From Apostichopus japonicus (taxonomy: Eukaryota; Echinodermata; Holothuroidea; Aspidochirotida; Stichopodidae), in contig NC_092569.1 in the NCBI RefSeq assembly GCF_037975245.1, positions 157,001 through 221,000 of the forward strand: a stretch of 64,000 nucleotides of DNA, given 5' to 3'. Each line of letters starts with the position of its first letter. Position 1 is the first letter of the stretch. This document shows, one piece after another, positions 43,531 through 61,919 of this stretch. The notes below the pieces were generated by a model that saw only the letters and a list, made by a program, of their open reading frames with translations, was not told the DNA's origin and searched no databases. A program made the translations under genes and the position numbers.

Positions 43531-46119
43531 TTTACCGATATGATCATGAAGCTTTTACATCTGCAGCCTGGTGAGTAACACGAGTATCTTAGAGTAATGA
43601 TGCTGTTGCTACAATTAAATGCGAGTATTGAAACAGTCTTAAAGGAAAAGTAACGTATCGGTAAAACCACCTTCATTCCCGATAACTTTTAAATTAGCCC
43701 GTGAATAATGTTCGTACCTCGAACTCATACTACCCGTTTACCTTGCAGTCACTGGTGTTGAGAATTTAAGTAATTGATAACATGTCAGTGCTATGATGAT
43801 TTTTGTTTGTGCAGCTTCAACCGTCTACCTTCACGTAAAACCAGTTAATTACATGTATATAACTGCGGGCTTCGGTATGACATGCTTTTTCACACTTTTG
43901 TTGTATATTTCTAACAGTTAAGCCGTTAAAATAAAGCTAATACTGACAAAAGATCCAATAAAGTAGTAAGTGACCCGAAACACGCCTTTCAAATGATGAA
44001 GAGAAGATGGACGGGTACATGGGTAGTCAATGTCCATTGGTGCAGATAGTGTCGCCTCGATGTATAACGCCACCACACTCGTATGAATGTCATTGCTCTA
44101 GGCCCTGGATATAATTACGTTTACACAGAACTCGAATCTTAGTGGATCCGGTTTAAGCAGACTGTGTTTCATGCTCTGTGAATAAAGATCTGTGACATTA
44201 TAAAAACGTATCCATAGTTCTACCATGAGAGAATAAAAGGTATTCAAAGTTTGACTGCTGGTGACCCAGATGAACTTTAACCTCCACCAATTACAGTTGG
44301 TACAGTTGATGTATGTGTATATATTATAATAACGGAAAAAACAACTATGCTTCATTTAGAGAAAGGCTGGATCTCGAATAAGAAACATCAAAATAATAAC
44401 TTAATGAGTGATTGGAAGTAAAAAAACCAATATTTGGATTTTGTTACTTTAATAAGAGAACAGTGTCAACATGTCAAATGCATTGAGTTTGTTTGTAACA
44501 GGTTTCTGCTGGATTAGCAGACGCTATGAGAGAAAATCCGGTTATTTTTTTGTCATCTGTATCGGATTGTTTTAATCCGATTCAGTCGTTCAAAATGGTG
44601 CTGTAGTATTTAAGTTCCTTGTCTAAATTTGTCCGTCCAAAATCATTTTGGCTTGTAGCAATGACTTGTAAATTCTTAATCGAGTAATTGGGGTGAGATG
44701 GGGGTGGGTGGGGGGGGGGGGGTTGATGTGATTCACAACAGATTGGCTTATATTCTTGGTTTTGATAGGCGATCTATGTTGAGTCATTCTCATTCTAAGA
44801 TTGTTTTTCAACGCTCGAACATAATACAACGTTGCATTTGCTAAGGAATCTGCGGACAATTTTAGAGAGGCAGTTTATATCAATGGAATCGACAAGTGAG
44901 CACGTCTTGCAGATATGTGTACAACAGGGCAATGGTCCTGTATTTAATGTTTCGTTTGCCTTTGGTGAGGTGCTAACTAAAATGTCCCGTAGATTGCAAG
45001 GTCCTGTAAATGAAATGACACTAGGTGGTTCTGAGAATACTGACTGCAGTCGTTCGGTGCTTTGAAGTAAGTGAATATAGATAGACAGACAGACATATAG
45101 AGGGACAGCTAGGGACAGACATATAGAAGAAAGCTAGGGACAGACAGACATATAGAAGAAAGCTAGGGACAGACAGACAGATAGATATCATAATTGTAGT
45201 TTAATTAACGTTTATATATAATATAACAAACTAGTTAATAGAGTGATGTGCAAATAATACATAGGGTGTATGTCAGAAAAATGGTAAGTCAAAACGAACT
45301 AATTAAAAAATTAACAACCTGATGGGTGATACCCTGACCTCCCCTACCCCCCCACCCCCCCCCCCCTCCTCCCAAACAACTAAGAAAAATATGACTCCAT
45401 TTCGGATGTATCGAAATTTCAATGTTCTTTCATACACAACACTGAAGACTAGATAAAGTCTACATGATGCATCATCGAGCCACACACCCTCGACTTTTGT
45501 TTATCGTTTTTTTTTCTTTATTTGTTACACTGTCTATTTCCTGTGATAGTGATGGGTGTCGCAAATACTGAATCCAAAATATTGAAGTTCTTAGCATGAC
45601 ATCAAGCAATGAACATGTGGCAGCACCCTGATACGATGTTTGCACAAAGACAATGTGAAGGCAATCACCTGTAGACCCGTAGCCGATGTTTCTGTCTTGA
45701 GATGGGAAAGGGGAACCGCAATTTAAGGAGGGGCACATAATTTGTGTCCTGCACCTGTACCATCGTTAGAGATAAAACATTGGGGGGACGTAACTATATA
45801 GCTTGGTTTTGGCCGGGGGACTTCAGTAGTATGCAAGGGGGAACGCCGTCTTAAATATCCCAGCCTAGTTACGGGCATAATGGCAATACTGTTGAAGTCA
45901 AAGGTATTGAGAATATTAATATCATGATATTATGCGATATGTCATCGAACAAGTGATAACGAGGATATTTAAAATATGTTTTCCCCCAAGTTGTATTTTG
46001 TATCTCTTGATATGGTAAGAGATATTCAAATCTCTGAAACTTTGGCAAATCGCTGTTTTATAGCCTACTCATACACGTTTATCGATTCCTGTTGTGTGGC
46101 TCAGTACTACATGTAGCCT
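43531..46119. other. Intergenic, no gene seen; 3' flank of the PTCHD3-like gene on the right
   Basis: No conserved protein frame is seen. There is a short ATATAGAAGAAAGCTAGGGA tandem repeat at about 45095-45175 and G/C homopolymer runs near 44702-44722 and 45340-45367. A reverse-strand AATAAA (TTTATT at 45517-45522) is a possible polyadenylation signal for the minus-strand gene at 46120. Confidence 0.45.
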
Positions 46120-49100
46120 CTACAGTGATGTTACAAGACTTTCTAACACTTCCTTCTCTTTAACTGGTAATATATTACTGTAACTTTTCGTTGACTTATT
46201 ACTGACGCTAACAGGTCCAGTATTTCTTTTTTCACCAACTGGAATGAATCTTCCAAGTAAAGAGAGTATAACGGGTAAGAATAGAAGTCCATGGAGGGCG
46301 CCAATTGCCATGACAAGGAACAAAGTCTTGAAAAAGGTTCGAAATATGTATACATTTGCTGTTGACAGTGGAGCTATCGCTATCATTGACGATAGTGCGC
46401 TTTGAAAGATTGGTGCACCTAAATGACGTAATGCTTCAACAGCCCTTTTGGTTGGGTCCTTTTGCGTGGAAGATACGTACGCGTAAGTTATATGTGCAGA
46501 AAAGTCAACACTAAACCCGATGCAAAGCAGGATATTAATGACAGATACGATGTCTAACGTTACTCCCCATAAACTCATGTAACCTAAGACAGCGGCATCG
46601 ATTGAAACAGCGCAGAGTGTAACTGAGACTGCGCAGATCGGATGAGGAATCATTACTATGGCAACGATGAACATACTCATCAATGCTATGGATATAGTCT
46701 GCAAAGTGTAAGAAATTAATCCCACATATGAATCATATACAAGAAACATTGGCGCAAACACAATAATACTTATACTGGTTTGTTCAGCTCTACTGCGAAA
46801 ATCCATCATTAAATCTTTTTCACCAATGGCATTTTCGGCGCCATGGGTAGGCATCATTATTCGTGAGGTTTCAATGCCCATTATTTCTCCGTCTGTGGTC
46901 TTATTAAATACTATATCTAATTGAAAATGTCGGAATCTAAAATCTTCCAAAAATTCATCGGATAATATTTGCAAGAAGTCTTCTTTTGGCAATGGACCAT
47001 TACTTAATCTACCAGATTCCGATAGATACCACACATAGGAACGTATCCATGATGTCGTGTACAAGCTTCCGTATGAAAAGTAGGACGCTTCTATATGCCT
47101 TGTTGCATCTTCAATGGTAGCTTGCACCTCGAAGTCCCAGTACTCCAAATCATCGGTGAAGGCGACATTAATCGGTGCACAAAAAGTAGTTAAATACTGA
47201 TCGCGAACATTGTAAAATAACCAAGGGCTTGATTGATCCGGGGCCAAGTTATGGAGTCTCAAGCCTTCATTAACATTCAAACAACCATAGATAGATCCAC
47301 TTAAGCACACGATTAAAAGGAAAATAGCAAACACTTTTGTAGGCCATTTGCCAACGAACGGACCGTAATAGTCAGTAAAAAAGGTAACTAGTGGGTGTTT
47401 AACATATCCACCCTTGTGACGAAGTCTATGTTTATGGTCACGTGGTACACCGCCAGCACAAAATATTCTGTAAAGACTATTCGGGGCTTCATCCTTTGGT
47501 TTGACTTTTTGAAAAGTTAAACAATGTCGGTTTTGTTCCTCTCTTTCTCCAGTTAGAGCTAGACAAGCTCCAAAAAATGTTATCTGATAAAAGTAAGCGA
47601 AAAACATGGCGACACCTGCATATATGCAAAACATTCGAACGGCTGGAATCGGGGTAGACGACCCAACTAAGAAGGCGAGGATATCTGTTAGGTTGGTGAT
47701 GGTAATAGAGACTGCTGCTTCTGAATAGGTCCTACCCATACGGTCCTCGACAGGAATATAAAGACTATTCTTTCGCCAGGCTGCTACCATGATGAACATA
47801 TCATCGACACCAACACCTACAGAGAGGTTGAAAGAAAAGAAATGTTGTAGTAATCATAGAAAGAAACGTATCCACGAGAATAATGATAAATATAAACAGA
47901 AAAGGACTCATCAGAACTGAATCTTTTACTTCCAAAGTAGAAATATAATGAAGAACTAAGCGAAATCAGTTACCTTCAGTGTATAAGTATTTTTACTATT
48001 GGCATAGCGACCATATTTTTACATTATTTTCACATGGAAAATGGGTGGAAAATTGAATCTATATATACTCCGAAAGTTGTTTACACAAAAACTCCCTGGT
48101 GTAATTTAAAGAGCACTCATTTCCGATTGATCGATTAAATCAACTGCTCATTTTGCTACCTGGTCACATAGGCTCGGCCATGTCAAGCCCACATCCCTGT
48201 TATAAAGGACTTGTGACGAATTCCTTTATAAACAAACTATTTTTTTACTTTAGTCTTAGTTACTGACGCATGGAATTCCTCTATGGGGAAAACAATATAA
48301 ACTTGTTCGAGTCACTTAACCCTCGAACTATTTGGAAATTAACGTTAACTTTCGTTCACCGAATAGATTACATAATGCAAAGCTGCATGCCACATAATAC
48401 ATTTTGTTACTAAACCTTTAAAACATAACAGTTCGAAGAACTAAGCCCATCATTTATCATGTTGAATTCCTTTATAAACACACACATACACATCGTTCTG
48501 TTTTTCACGCGGTACTGGAAGATAGAGATTAGACTACATTCACATAATAGCGGATTTCATTTAAGCAAGGATTATGTCTCCATTTTGGTAACTTTCAGAC
48601 AAATCGCGCCGTTTGGTTCGAAGCTACTTACGCGCATGCGCTAATGTACCTGCTTACATGTTTGTTTACAAATGCATTAAGATTTGTCACTTTCTTTCAG
48701 TATGAATCAGTGGCGTAGGAAGGTACTTTTGAGTGGGGGGCTGAAGACTGATGACCGGCCTGGGGGAGGGGTCTAAGGGGAGGGGGTGTCCCCCTCCCCT
48801 TTGGATTTTTTTTGCATTTCCATGTGGCCTCAGATGCAATTTGGTGCAATATAGCACACTTCAACACCCACTCCATTTTGTAAATAATTTTGCATTTTCA
48901 CCTGGCCTTAGATGCAATTTGGTGCTCCAAATGAGATTTTTTTCTGATTTGGAAATGAAAAAGGGGTTTTCTGACTTGCTGAGCGGGGGGGCGGAATGAT
49001 ACTTCCGCCCCCCATATTTTTCACTGGGGGGGCTGGCGCCCCCCAGCCCCCCCGGTTCCTACGCCCTTGGTATGAATATACAGGGTATTTACTCCATGAC

Positions 49101-52100
49101 AACAAACTATATCAGTTAAGACTGCCAGAGAGCGTTTTACTTAGGCTAGGCCGAAATATATGCACATCGAATATTGTCTATAGGCCTATGTGTCTATGTC
49201 AAGGAAGTCGTATACAGAAGTTCAGAGCTAAGTTTTCGAATTCGTTTCGAAACTTTGACAACCTCAATGCAACACATAATTAGTGGGACTCACGAACGAA
49301 TTAAATAATTTCGTCCTTAACTCCAGCCCCCCCCCCCGACCCCACACCATATCATGCGCAACGCCAACAATACAAAAAGACCAAGGTTTAACCCATTTCT
49401 GAACACAGTTACTAAATCAAATAAAGATAAAAACTGTTAGCAAACTGCTGATCTGTTGCAAGAAGCCTGTGTAGGTAAATATATTAATGTGAGAGGGGCA
49501 GGACGTTTCGACCTTGGCGGGATCTTCTTCAGAGGCTAGCTGCCAAGTAAACAGAGTTAAGACAAATTTAAAACAGACAGATAGACATACAGCTGAATTT
49601 CTAAAGATCAATTTTAATTGTAATTTAAAATGTCAGTACAAACACAAAACATCCATTGAGCAGAACATCCACCAGGACAAGTGAATTGATTAAATGTACA
49701 CGCATACGGTACTCGACATGCTTGAATGTAAAGAAAAATAACAACACAAATATATCAATTATATTTTTGGCTTTGTTTGAAGAGATTTTATTGACAGTTG
49801 TACCCGCTTGCGATTACATCACGCTTTTAGAATATTGGAACAAAACTTAATATGGGTTTGATTGGAAGGCTATAATGTATGCTATAGCTCTGAGCCATCG
49901 GGCACTGCCAGATTGTCCGAGCGGTCAGTCCGCCCCATCAAAACACTACTTTATATAACATACACTTCATGAATGTTGCGTCGATATGTTCGGATGAGAA
50001 AAAACTTAGCTTGTAAACACAACCAACTGTTTCAGCCTTAGTCGTTGTGACAGGGCGTTAACTATTAGTTGCAGAGCAATATCCAACATAGGCCTATGCT
50101 ATAATACTGTAAATACACTGTTAGAGTTATACAATATAGATGGGATGTGTAAGACAGATATGCAGTAATATCTTAAACAATTTGAACTGCGAGAACACGA
50201 CTGCAGTGAGATATGGTTTGTAATTACGGTATGTGCAGCATTATGTTCCCCTTCTAGAGGAATCGTGATACACACCTAACGATTGTCACAATCTCCATGC
50301 AAGGGGAATGGGCTTGAGAGCGGATCAGTTGGTTCGTTGTTTGGTTTTTTCGTGGTGACTTTTCCTAAAAAGTACCACGGAATGTTATATCGTATTATGT
50401 ATTACATGGATTGTTGGCTAAACACTGGCGTACGTCACTTGACGGAACTAAGCATAACGAGTATAGTCCAGATGTAAGTTTGATTGACTAATGAAGAAAG
50501 AACAAATATTAAGCATCTTGGTGTAATTTGCATATTAATACAATTCCCATACATAATGTCTTTGGGATATCGATTGTCATAGTTTGTACAATAAGCACAT
50601 GCAGTGAACTTGAAGCAAACATCTGTATACTGTTAGAGCTACACGTGACACTGGCAGCAATTTGTTCATTTTCTCACTTTTCTGTGTGGATCTTGGACTG
50701 GATTTGTTTTTTACCTATAGATATGTGAATTTAGTTAATCAATACCCAATGAATGTATAGTGTGCATAGGTCTATATTACATTCATTATGATAATGCATC
50801 CCAAGTTGAAGAATAAAAATAGATGTACATTTTTAAGAAAACCATAAAACAATTTTGTCAGAGTGCATGCATCTGTGACATCACCCCTGTTTGCTTCAAA
50901 TCCACTTTGTTACAAAACATGTCAACTTGAAATGCATATCTTATCTCAAAAATGATCATATGAAGTGTATACAAACAAATGTTCCTATATACATCAGCCA
51001 TAGAGACATTTTCACCCTTGCTATCCTTTTAAGTTATTCAACGGTATCATTCAAAATGATCTTGAAGTTCGTTGATGATAATTTACGTACAAGCAAAAAG
51101 TTTAATTACAATGTTATCGCACGTTCAAATATTTATGTAGAGATATTTGAGTTTGTTTAGCCGTATTTCTTTCAACTTTTGAATTTGTTTTTGTCTTTCT
51201 TACGAAAACTGACATATGTATATATGAAAGTCATCTTCTAACTTTTATGGTCAAGTCCTTCTCTGAATAAAACAACAGATGAGCAATCTGACAAATATTT
51301 AATTAAAGATGGACATTAGCCTTTGACCTTATCGTAGGTCAAACAGCAAAGTAGCAGCTGTTTTAAACTCATTCAGTAACACTGTGAGGCCGAAATTCGT
51401 TCTTTAATTAAAGCTTGCGAATCATTGCGTTTTGAGGCTAAATCAGTACACAATGCAACTATATAACGTGTGATTATGATTCCGTATCGTGTATAGATGG
51501 TATATAACAAGTGACGTTTCTTTACATGTGGTCTTGAAGCAAACGTTTGGATTTAAATCTGTTAAATCTTGGGGAGGGGTGGGGTGGGGTGGGTGGGGTG
51601 GGGTGGGGTGGGGTGACTTGAATGGCACTGTACGAACGTGACTTAGAATTGAGGAGAAAACAAATTTCACTCTAAAACAACACTATCATTTCAATTATTG
51701 GAATGTTTTCAGCAAAACTACACTTTTCACTACAACAAAATTCTGTAACAGTGTCAACTATCATGCGACCAATGCCGAGATATTTACCTTTCTCTTTATT
51801 TTGATAGAACCTAGATAGAGGTGGACATAGGGTTAGGATACGGTGAGACGGGGGTGTTAGGATTCACTGGTTACTTCTGTTAAGAAGTTAACCAATGTCT
51901 TCATATCTTCTATGACCGGAGTAGAAATAACTTGAAAGCCCCCGAATGGAATATGTTTATAGATAAGTTTGTAGTCAGTCGTATCCAGTCATGTATGGTA
52001 CCAAGGTGATCTTAGTCAAGTTCCGAACAAAATGTTGTAATGAAGTATTTCATTGTGTCCACTGATGTGACTACACTGTGTGGACGTTTATGTATAGTCT

Positions 52101-52595
52101 CCAATAACATGTCAAGTTAGACCTATATATCTTTGCCATGATCACATTGCATGCAAAACCCTTTTCAACTATGATTCCGCCTATTTAACATTCAAACATC
52201 TCGCTATATTTATAGGCTATGTTGATATTTGTGGCGAAGCCATTTGACTTGAGTAGTTCTGGTGTTGCCGTTTGTAAACAATGAATACATTTCACTGTAA
52301 AACTTTGGTAGACGCAAAACTGTTGCGTTCGCGTGAAACAATCCGCAATGCTTAGCTATATTCTTTGCTTGTTTCCCTTCATAAACTATAAACTACATTT
52401 CTCGCCTACAAATGTCAGGTATAGGAGCTATGTAAGTCCCACAGTAACACCAAAAAGTTCACAAGGGTTGAACGCCCATTGTTTATGGAGTGACATATGC
52501 AGATGAGTTCACATGAATAGCAACACGCACTTCAACAGCAAACTCATCACTAATATTCATACGTTATGGCATCTATAATTATATTTATATATATA

Positions 52596-52630
<35 letters not shown>

Positions 52631-55600
52631 AATAGGGCTAAATAGATACACAGCGTATAATGCTATGCATGTATAGACCTACCATATAGTATCTGCTCGC
52701 TTTGTCTAGGTAGGGAGTTGTAGTGGAACAGCTCCCTGGGTCAACAAACTATTCGCTCGCAAACACAATTACAACACACTCATCAGAACAATACTAAACA
52801 GCGTATACCAGACTTGAACAATCCCCGCGTTAACCTTAAAATGAAAAACAAAGAGTTTCAATAAAAGCCGTTAAAAATATTTTCAAAAACATCTGGTGCA
52901 GTAGAATAATACCACGTACGTGTTGAGATTAACTCTAGCTCTTGACAATCAATAGTAGCTTTTTCCAATTATTTTTGTATAGGAATAAAAAGGATAGTAT
53001 AGTTGGAAAATAGAATAAAAGAGAACAGTATCGTGACCAATTGCAACGAACACGGATTAAACTTTGCGCTAGTGTTGTATACACGAAAGTAGGTTTGATA
53101 CCTAGCACATCAGGTAGGCCTACAGGCGGGGTGTGGGGGGGGGGGCATAAAGTACCCCAATAAACCTTCAGCTTCACCTCAAAAAACAGATTCACATATA
53201 TGAGGATGGGAGAAGAGGTGGACGAGGTGGGAGGGGGAGGGGTGGGAATATGGGGAGGGGGACTGGGGTTACACATATGACATTTATAGGAAATGTTCTG
53301 TCGTAATGAACTACAAAGATATGTAATGCGGGTTCTTTTACGATAAGCACAAAACGTAGGTCATATAGAATCTAACGTGTTTACAGGTGTTTATTGCTTG
53401 TTTATTGTTGATATCCTATTTAATATGCAACGTGGACTCATAGTCGTACGGGACTGTCCCAATTTGGGGGTGGGGTCGGGCAGAAAGTTTTGCCCGAATT
53501 TTGAAACCTTCCCGAATTTTCGAAACTTACTACACCAGCCGCATGAAACATTCCTTTGTCACATCGTGAATGGGTTGCAGTCCTGGGGGAGGGGGTCTGA
53601 GGGTATTTCTCATTGTGTGTCGAAATATTCAGGCAAGATACGTTGACGATTCGGGCAAGAATGGGGAACGATTCCGGCAAGAATTGTGAACGATTTGGTG
53701 AAGTATCGGTAATGGTTTGGGCAAGAATCGGGAAAGTTGGGCATAAATCGGGCAATTTTAAATTGAATTTCATGTTTTGTCCAGAGGCTGCCCGAGTTTT
53801 GTAACATCTTTTGCCCGAATTTTGAATGCCTAATTTTTTGGGGGGAGGGGAGTCCCCCCCCGTCCCCCCCCCCCACACCCGCCTCGTGAAATGATGTACA
53901 ATTTTATATTTTAGTATTTTAATTTTCCTCAGACCTCAGTCTCACCATGGATGTGACATCATCTGCATGTCACAATACGATTATGCACAAAACTTACGAT
54001 ATATTTGTATAGTTACCATACCATAATTAAAATAAGTTTTAAATCCACCCGAAAAGTTAACCTTCGTAGAGAAGATTCCCTACTATTTTAAATTGAATTT
54101 CATGTTTTGTCCAGAGGCTGCCCGAGTTTTGTAACATCTTTTGCCCGAATTTTGAATGCCTAATTTTTTGGGGGGAGGGGAGTCCCCCCCCGTCCCCCCC
54201 CCCCACACCCGCCTCGTGAAATGATGTACAATTTTATATTTTAGTATTTTAATTTTCCTCAGACCTCAGTCTCACCATGGATGTGACATCATCTGCATGT
54301 CACAATACGATTATGCACAAAACTTACGATATATTTGTATAGTTACCATACCATAATTAAAATAAGTTTTAAATCCACCCGAAAAGTTAACCTTCGTAGA
54401 GAAGATTCCCTACTAAAGAAACTATTTTGGGGGAATGTTTGCAGTTGTCATCGTTCTTTTTCGACATTCTACTGTCACCCTCGGGACGGACGGATGGACG
54501 GAGGTATAAATTGCTACCGACTCAGTGCAGGCGGCGGCGCAGTTGGTGCCTCGGGCGAAGCTAGAATATTTCGCGACCAAGAGGAAATCGTAGCCTTCGG
54601 CAAATCAGACCATGGAGCTATAAACAGATAGCTCCATGCTCAGAGTAGCCGCGCTTTCGATGTCAGCCTTCTTATTGCCGTTTTTAATAGTATTCCACAA
54701 TGTCCGCGTGGGCCTAAAGTATATAACGTAGATACTACGTACCATAGGCTAACTAAAATACTATTGAATACTATGTTAAACCTTGTTACATATTAACTTA
54801 CCTATGACAAGGAAAGGCATCATGGCGACGATTTCATTAAATTGAATGCTACAAAAAGCAAGTAGACCAACTGCAGACATAATGGCAAACCCAGCCGATA
54901 TAACCCCCATTAGCCCGAGAATAGGTCTGCTCACAACCCAGTCCGTCGTAACCAAGGAAATTACAGCGAACAACGCTAACATGCTAAAGGTAGCCACAAA
55001 TCTCGGTATAACCCTTGTGCTCGCTTCGTTTATTTCTTCAGCTAAGCTATATGAGAAGGCAAAATATATTTCAACATGTTTAGCTTGAGTTTGCATTTCA
55101 CGTAGATGTTTTTCAGCAGTTTGTTCCCACTTCAATGCAATATCTTCCCTTTCAGGTGACCCAGTCGCCACAAAGTAGTACATGTAAGTCCCCTCGGCAC
55201 TTTGGATTGGAATTTTGGGCGGTTTAGGTGCATCTTTGTTCTCCAGGAAATAACTTTGGTTATCCATTTTGATTCCTAATAATTGATGAGCAATGAACAA
55301 TTCTTGACCATTAGGGAGCGAAATTGATGGATATGTTAACGGTGGTACTGGCCCACCGAGATGAATATGTTGATGTAGCATGGTAAAAAGTTCGTTACCA
55401 ACGCACTGATTCAACCACCTCATACACAAATCTTGATACGTCCAGTTGGTAGCAGTACCGTTAAGGTCCACTTCGAATTCAAACGTTAACATTTTCTCGT
55501 GAATTGATAGAACTTCTTTTAACACTTCCGGTTTTAATATACTCGTTCCATTTTTAGGCAAAATAATAGTTTCGCCATGTTTTAGGTAAGAAGAGAGAAT

Positions 55601-55930
55601 CCTATCGGGAATAAATTCAACTCCTTCATCGCCAATCAGAAACCTTTCCTCCAAGGCAGCTTTGTCTTTGATCCCAGGCGTTCCGAGTGGCGTGAATAAA
55701 TATTCCAAATCTTCATTTATATCGAAAAATAATAATCCAGATGTCAATATTACATTTATACAAATAGATAGCACGAGAACTTTCCTTCTGTGTCTGTACA
55801 CAAAAGTGCCAATATCGTGAAAAGTACTACTAAACCAATTGTCCACGCATCTAAGTTGATCCGCTGAGCAGCATTTTCTTGCCTTTTTCTCGCCTTCTTC
55901 TCCTTCTGTTATCTTCTCTTCAGCGTACAT
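46120..55930 (-). CDS. ptchd3: Patched domain-containing protein 3-like, 2 exons (941 aa)
   Basis: Exon 1 is 55930-54802 and exon 2 is 47816-46120. They join in phase 1 within the conserved LVIGVGVDDMF motif, giving 2826 nt including the stop. The protein has the RND/patched layout: a charged N-terminus, TM1 (about 50-70), a first extracellular loop (about 71-305) with NGT and NWT glycosylation sites, then a sterol-sensing-type TM2-TM6 bundle with VIGVGVDDMF (375-384) and a second loop. The last TM bundle carries the second RND signature GFSVDFSAH (810-818) and ends with a short cytosolic tail. This is close to full PTCHD3 family length. Family members are membrane proteins linked to sterol or lipid handling; vertebrate PTCHD3 is noted in sperm. 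The substrate of this one is unknown. ATG 55930 is the only upstream Met before TM1. A foldback MITE lies about 190 bp upstream, and the 7 kb intron holds repeats. Confidence 0.92.
48708..49069 (+). mobile_element. hAT-like MITE, copy 2 (362 bp), in the PTCHD3-like intron
   Basis: Same family as 2293-2656 and nearly identical along its length. Ends are CAGTGGCGTAGGAA and TTCCTACGCCCTTG. A perfect 8 bp target duplication GTATGAAT lies at 48700-48707 and 49070-49077. Close similarity between copies points to fairly recent spread. Confidence 0.9.
49440..49575 (-). mobile_element. Possible Penelope-like element 3' fragment
   Basis: On the minus strand this reads CTCTGAAGAAGATCCCGCCA followed by AGGTCGAAACGTCCTGCC, a phrase commonly found near the 3' end of Penelope-like and related elements. 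No flanking coding part is present. Recognition is by recall of the phrase only. Confidence 0.35.
49576..53430. other. PTCHD3-like intron interior, no gene seen
   Basis: Apart from simple repeats no conserved frame is visible. Contents noted: a GGGGT-rich run at 51570-51616, an AT dinucleotide repeat at about 52585-52630, the hairpin-like AGGGAGTTGT motif at 52709-52738 and G-rich stretches at 53130-53150 and 53225-53265. Confidence 0.5.
53756..54415 (+). repeat. Exact tandem duplication, 2 x 330 bp
   Basis: Copy 1 (about 53756-54085) and copy 2 (54086-54415) appear identical over their 330 bp, including long G and C homopolymers and the end AGAGAAGATTCCCTACTA. The left part overlaps a region of degenerate CGGGCAAGAATCGGG-type repeats (53450-53830). 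It lies in the PTCHD3-like intron. Identity over homopolymers suggests either a very recent event or an assembly artefact. Confidence 0.9.
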
Positions 55931-56118
55931 TTTTGTTTCGAAATTTACTTGTCTCGTAAAAAACTCTCCAAGAATTTCTTATTTTGTGGGTAATATTCCA
56001 ACCGATTACTGCGTGGCATACGGAGGGGATAACCTAGTCTATTTGCGTGGCTATACGAAGTTGGGAATCCCGCACATGACTGCTCACGGTCAATACCAAT
56101 TGTAGTGCGCATGCATAC

Positions 56119-56424
56119 GGAAGCTTTAAAGTGCCATCAACATAAGAAGACTTTGCCTCAATAAGTCAACATTTTTCAGTAAATTGTTTAGATAACAAGA
56201 TCATATCTTATCAAAAATCAGACAAATGTTGAATTGACGAGATACGATAAGTTGTCAATTAAACATTTTGCAGAAAATTATCCAATTGCTCAGTTAAAGC
56301 AACTGAGCAATCCAACATTTTCCTGATTTTTGATAAGATATTGTCTTGTTATCGAAACAATTTACTGAAAAATGTCAACTCATGGGCAAAATTTTTCTTA
56401 TGTTGGTGGCACTTTTAAGCTTCC
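56119..56424. mobile_element. Foldback MITE with arms of about 113 bp, upstream of the PTCHD3-like gene
   Basis: The left arm 56119-56231 and right arm 56313-56424 are inverted repeats with roughly 85-90% agreement by eye. Shared blocks include GGAAGCTT, AACATAAGAA, ACATTTTTCAGTAAATTGTT, GATAACAAGA and ATCTTATCAAAAATCAG. The 80 bp centre contains a smaller perfect palindrome, ATTGCTCAGTT against AACTGAGCAAT, at about 56285-56311. Non-coding. It begins about 190 bp upstream of the PTCHD3-like ATG. Confidence 0.8.
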
Positions 56425-61343
<4,919 letters not shown>

Positions 61344-61919
61344 ATGGATCTAACTTCCATGAAAAGGTCAGTTGCAAAAGGAATGCAGTCGTCACATACT
61401 ACCTCCCAGACAATTTTACAGGAAATTAGTCCCCCTTTAAGTCAAGTTGGTAACACCACTTCCACGATTAGATTCCGGCGTCAGAGTTTCAAGCCATCTC
61501 AACCGAAGCGCCTTGAGGAGCATCACACACAGCGCCAGGTCCGGTTAAACACCAACGCGCGCGAGAGAAAGAGGATGCATGATTTAAACGACGCATTGGA
61601 TGATCTGAGGTCGGTAATTCCTTACGCGCATGGTCCGTCAGTGCGCAAACTCTCCAAAATAGCGACTTTACTTCTGGCAAAGAATTATATCCTAATGCAA
61701 GCAAAAGCGCTTGAAGAAATGAAAAGTGTATTTAATACTTATCATGTCACACGGGCATCTTGTAGGACATGCATGGATGGAGCACTCAGGGAGGGGTTAC
61801 AGGATACCACAATAGGTGTCAGTGGGTGTACTAATGGTACAGAGCATGAAGTAAATGGTAACTTGCTTGTTCCAAGAGTTCCATGCCAGTGTCAATCTTG
61901 CTCAACTAATTCTATTTAA
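61344..61919 (+). CDS. bhlhe22/23: bHLH transcription factor, Beta3/bHLHe22-bHLHe23 type (191 aa)
   Basis: A single-exon frame of 191 codons. The bHLH domain spans residues about 67-126: a basic region [16 protein letters not shown] with the E-box-reading Glu74 and Arg75, helix 1 [17 protein letters not shown], and helix 2 [20 protein letters not shown]. The phrase [20 protein letters not shown] is diagnostic of the Olig/Beta3 group, and RLN-NARER with MHDLNDALD favours bHLHe22/23 over Olig. Vertebrate members are intronless neuronal repressors that bind CANNTG as dimers. The C-terminus is short and ends in a Cys-rich PCQCQSC, reminiscent of the cysteine-rich end of Beta3 proteins. The start AAAATGG is in a fair context and is the first in-frame ATG. 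Whether it is e22 or e23 cannot be settled by eye; invertebrates often have one pro-orthologue. Confidence 0.93.
   Translation: MDLTSMKRSVAKGMQSSHTTSQTILQEISPPLSQVGNTTSTIRFRRQSFKPSQPKRLEEHHTQRQVRLNTNARERKRMHDLNDALDDLRSVIPYAHGPSVRKLSKIATLLLAKNYILMQAKALEEMKSVFNTYHVTRASCRTCMDGALREGLQDTTIGVSGCTNGTEHEVNGNLLVPRVPCQCQSCSTNSI

Noticed and set aside
43095-43676. 193-codon minus-strand frame with GFRAQALRC repeats
   Set aside because: Reads through the 45-50 bp minisatellite; no conserved domain.
49905-49945. TGTCCGAGCGGTC, like a tRNA Leu/Ser A box
   Set aside because: No B box or acceptor stem could be found at tRNA distance; at best a degenerate fragment.
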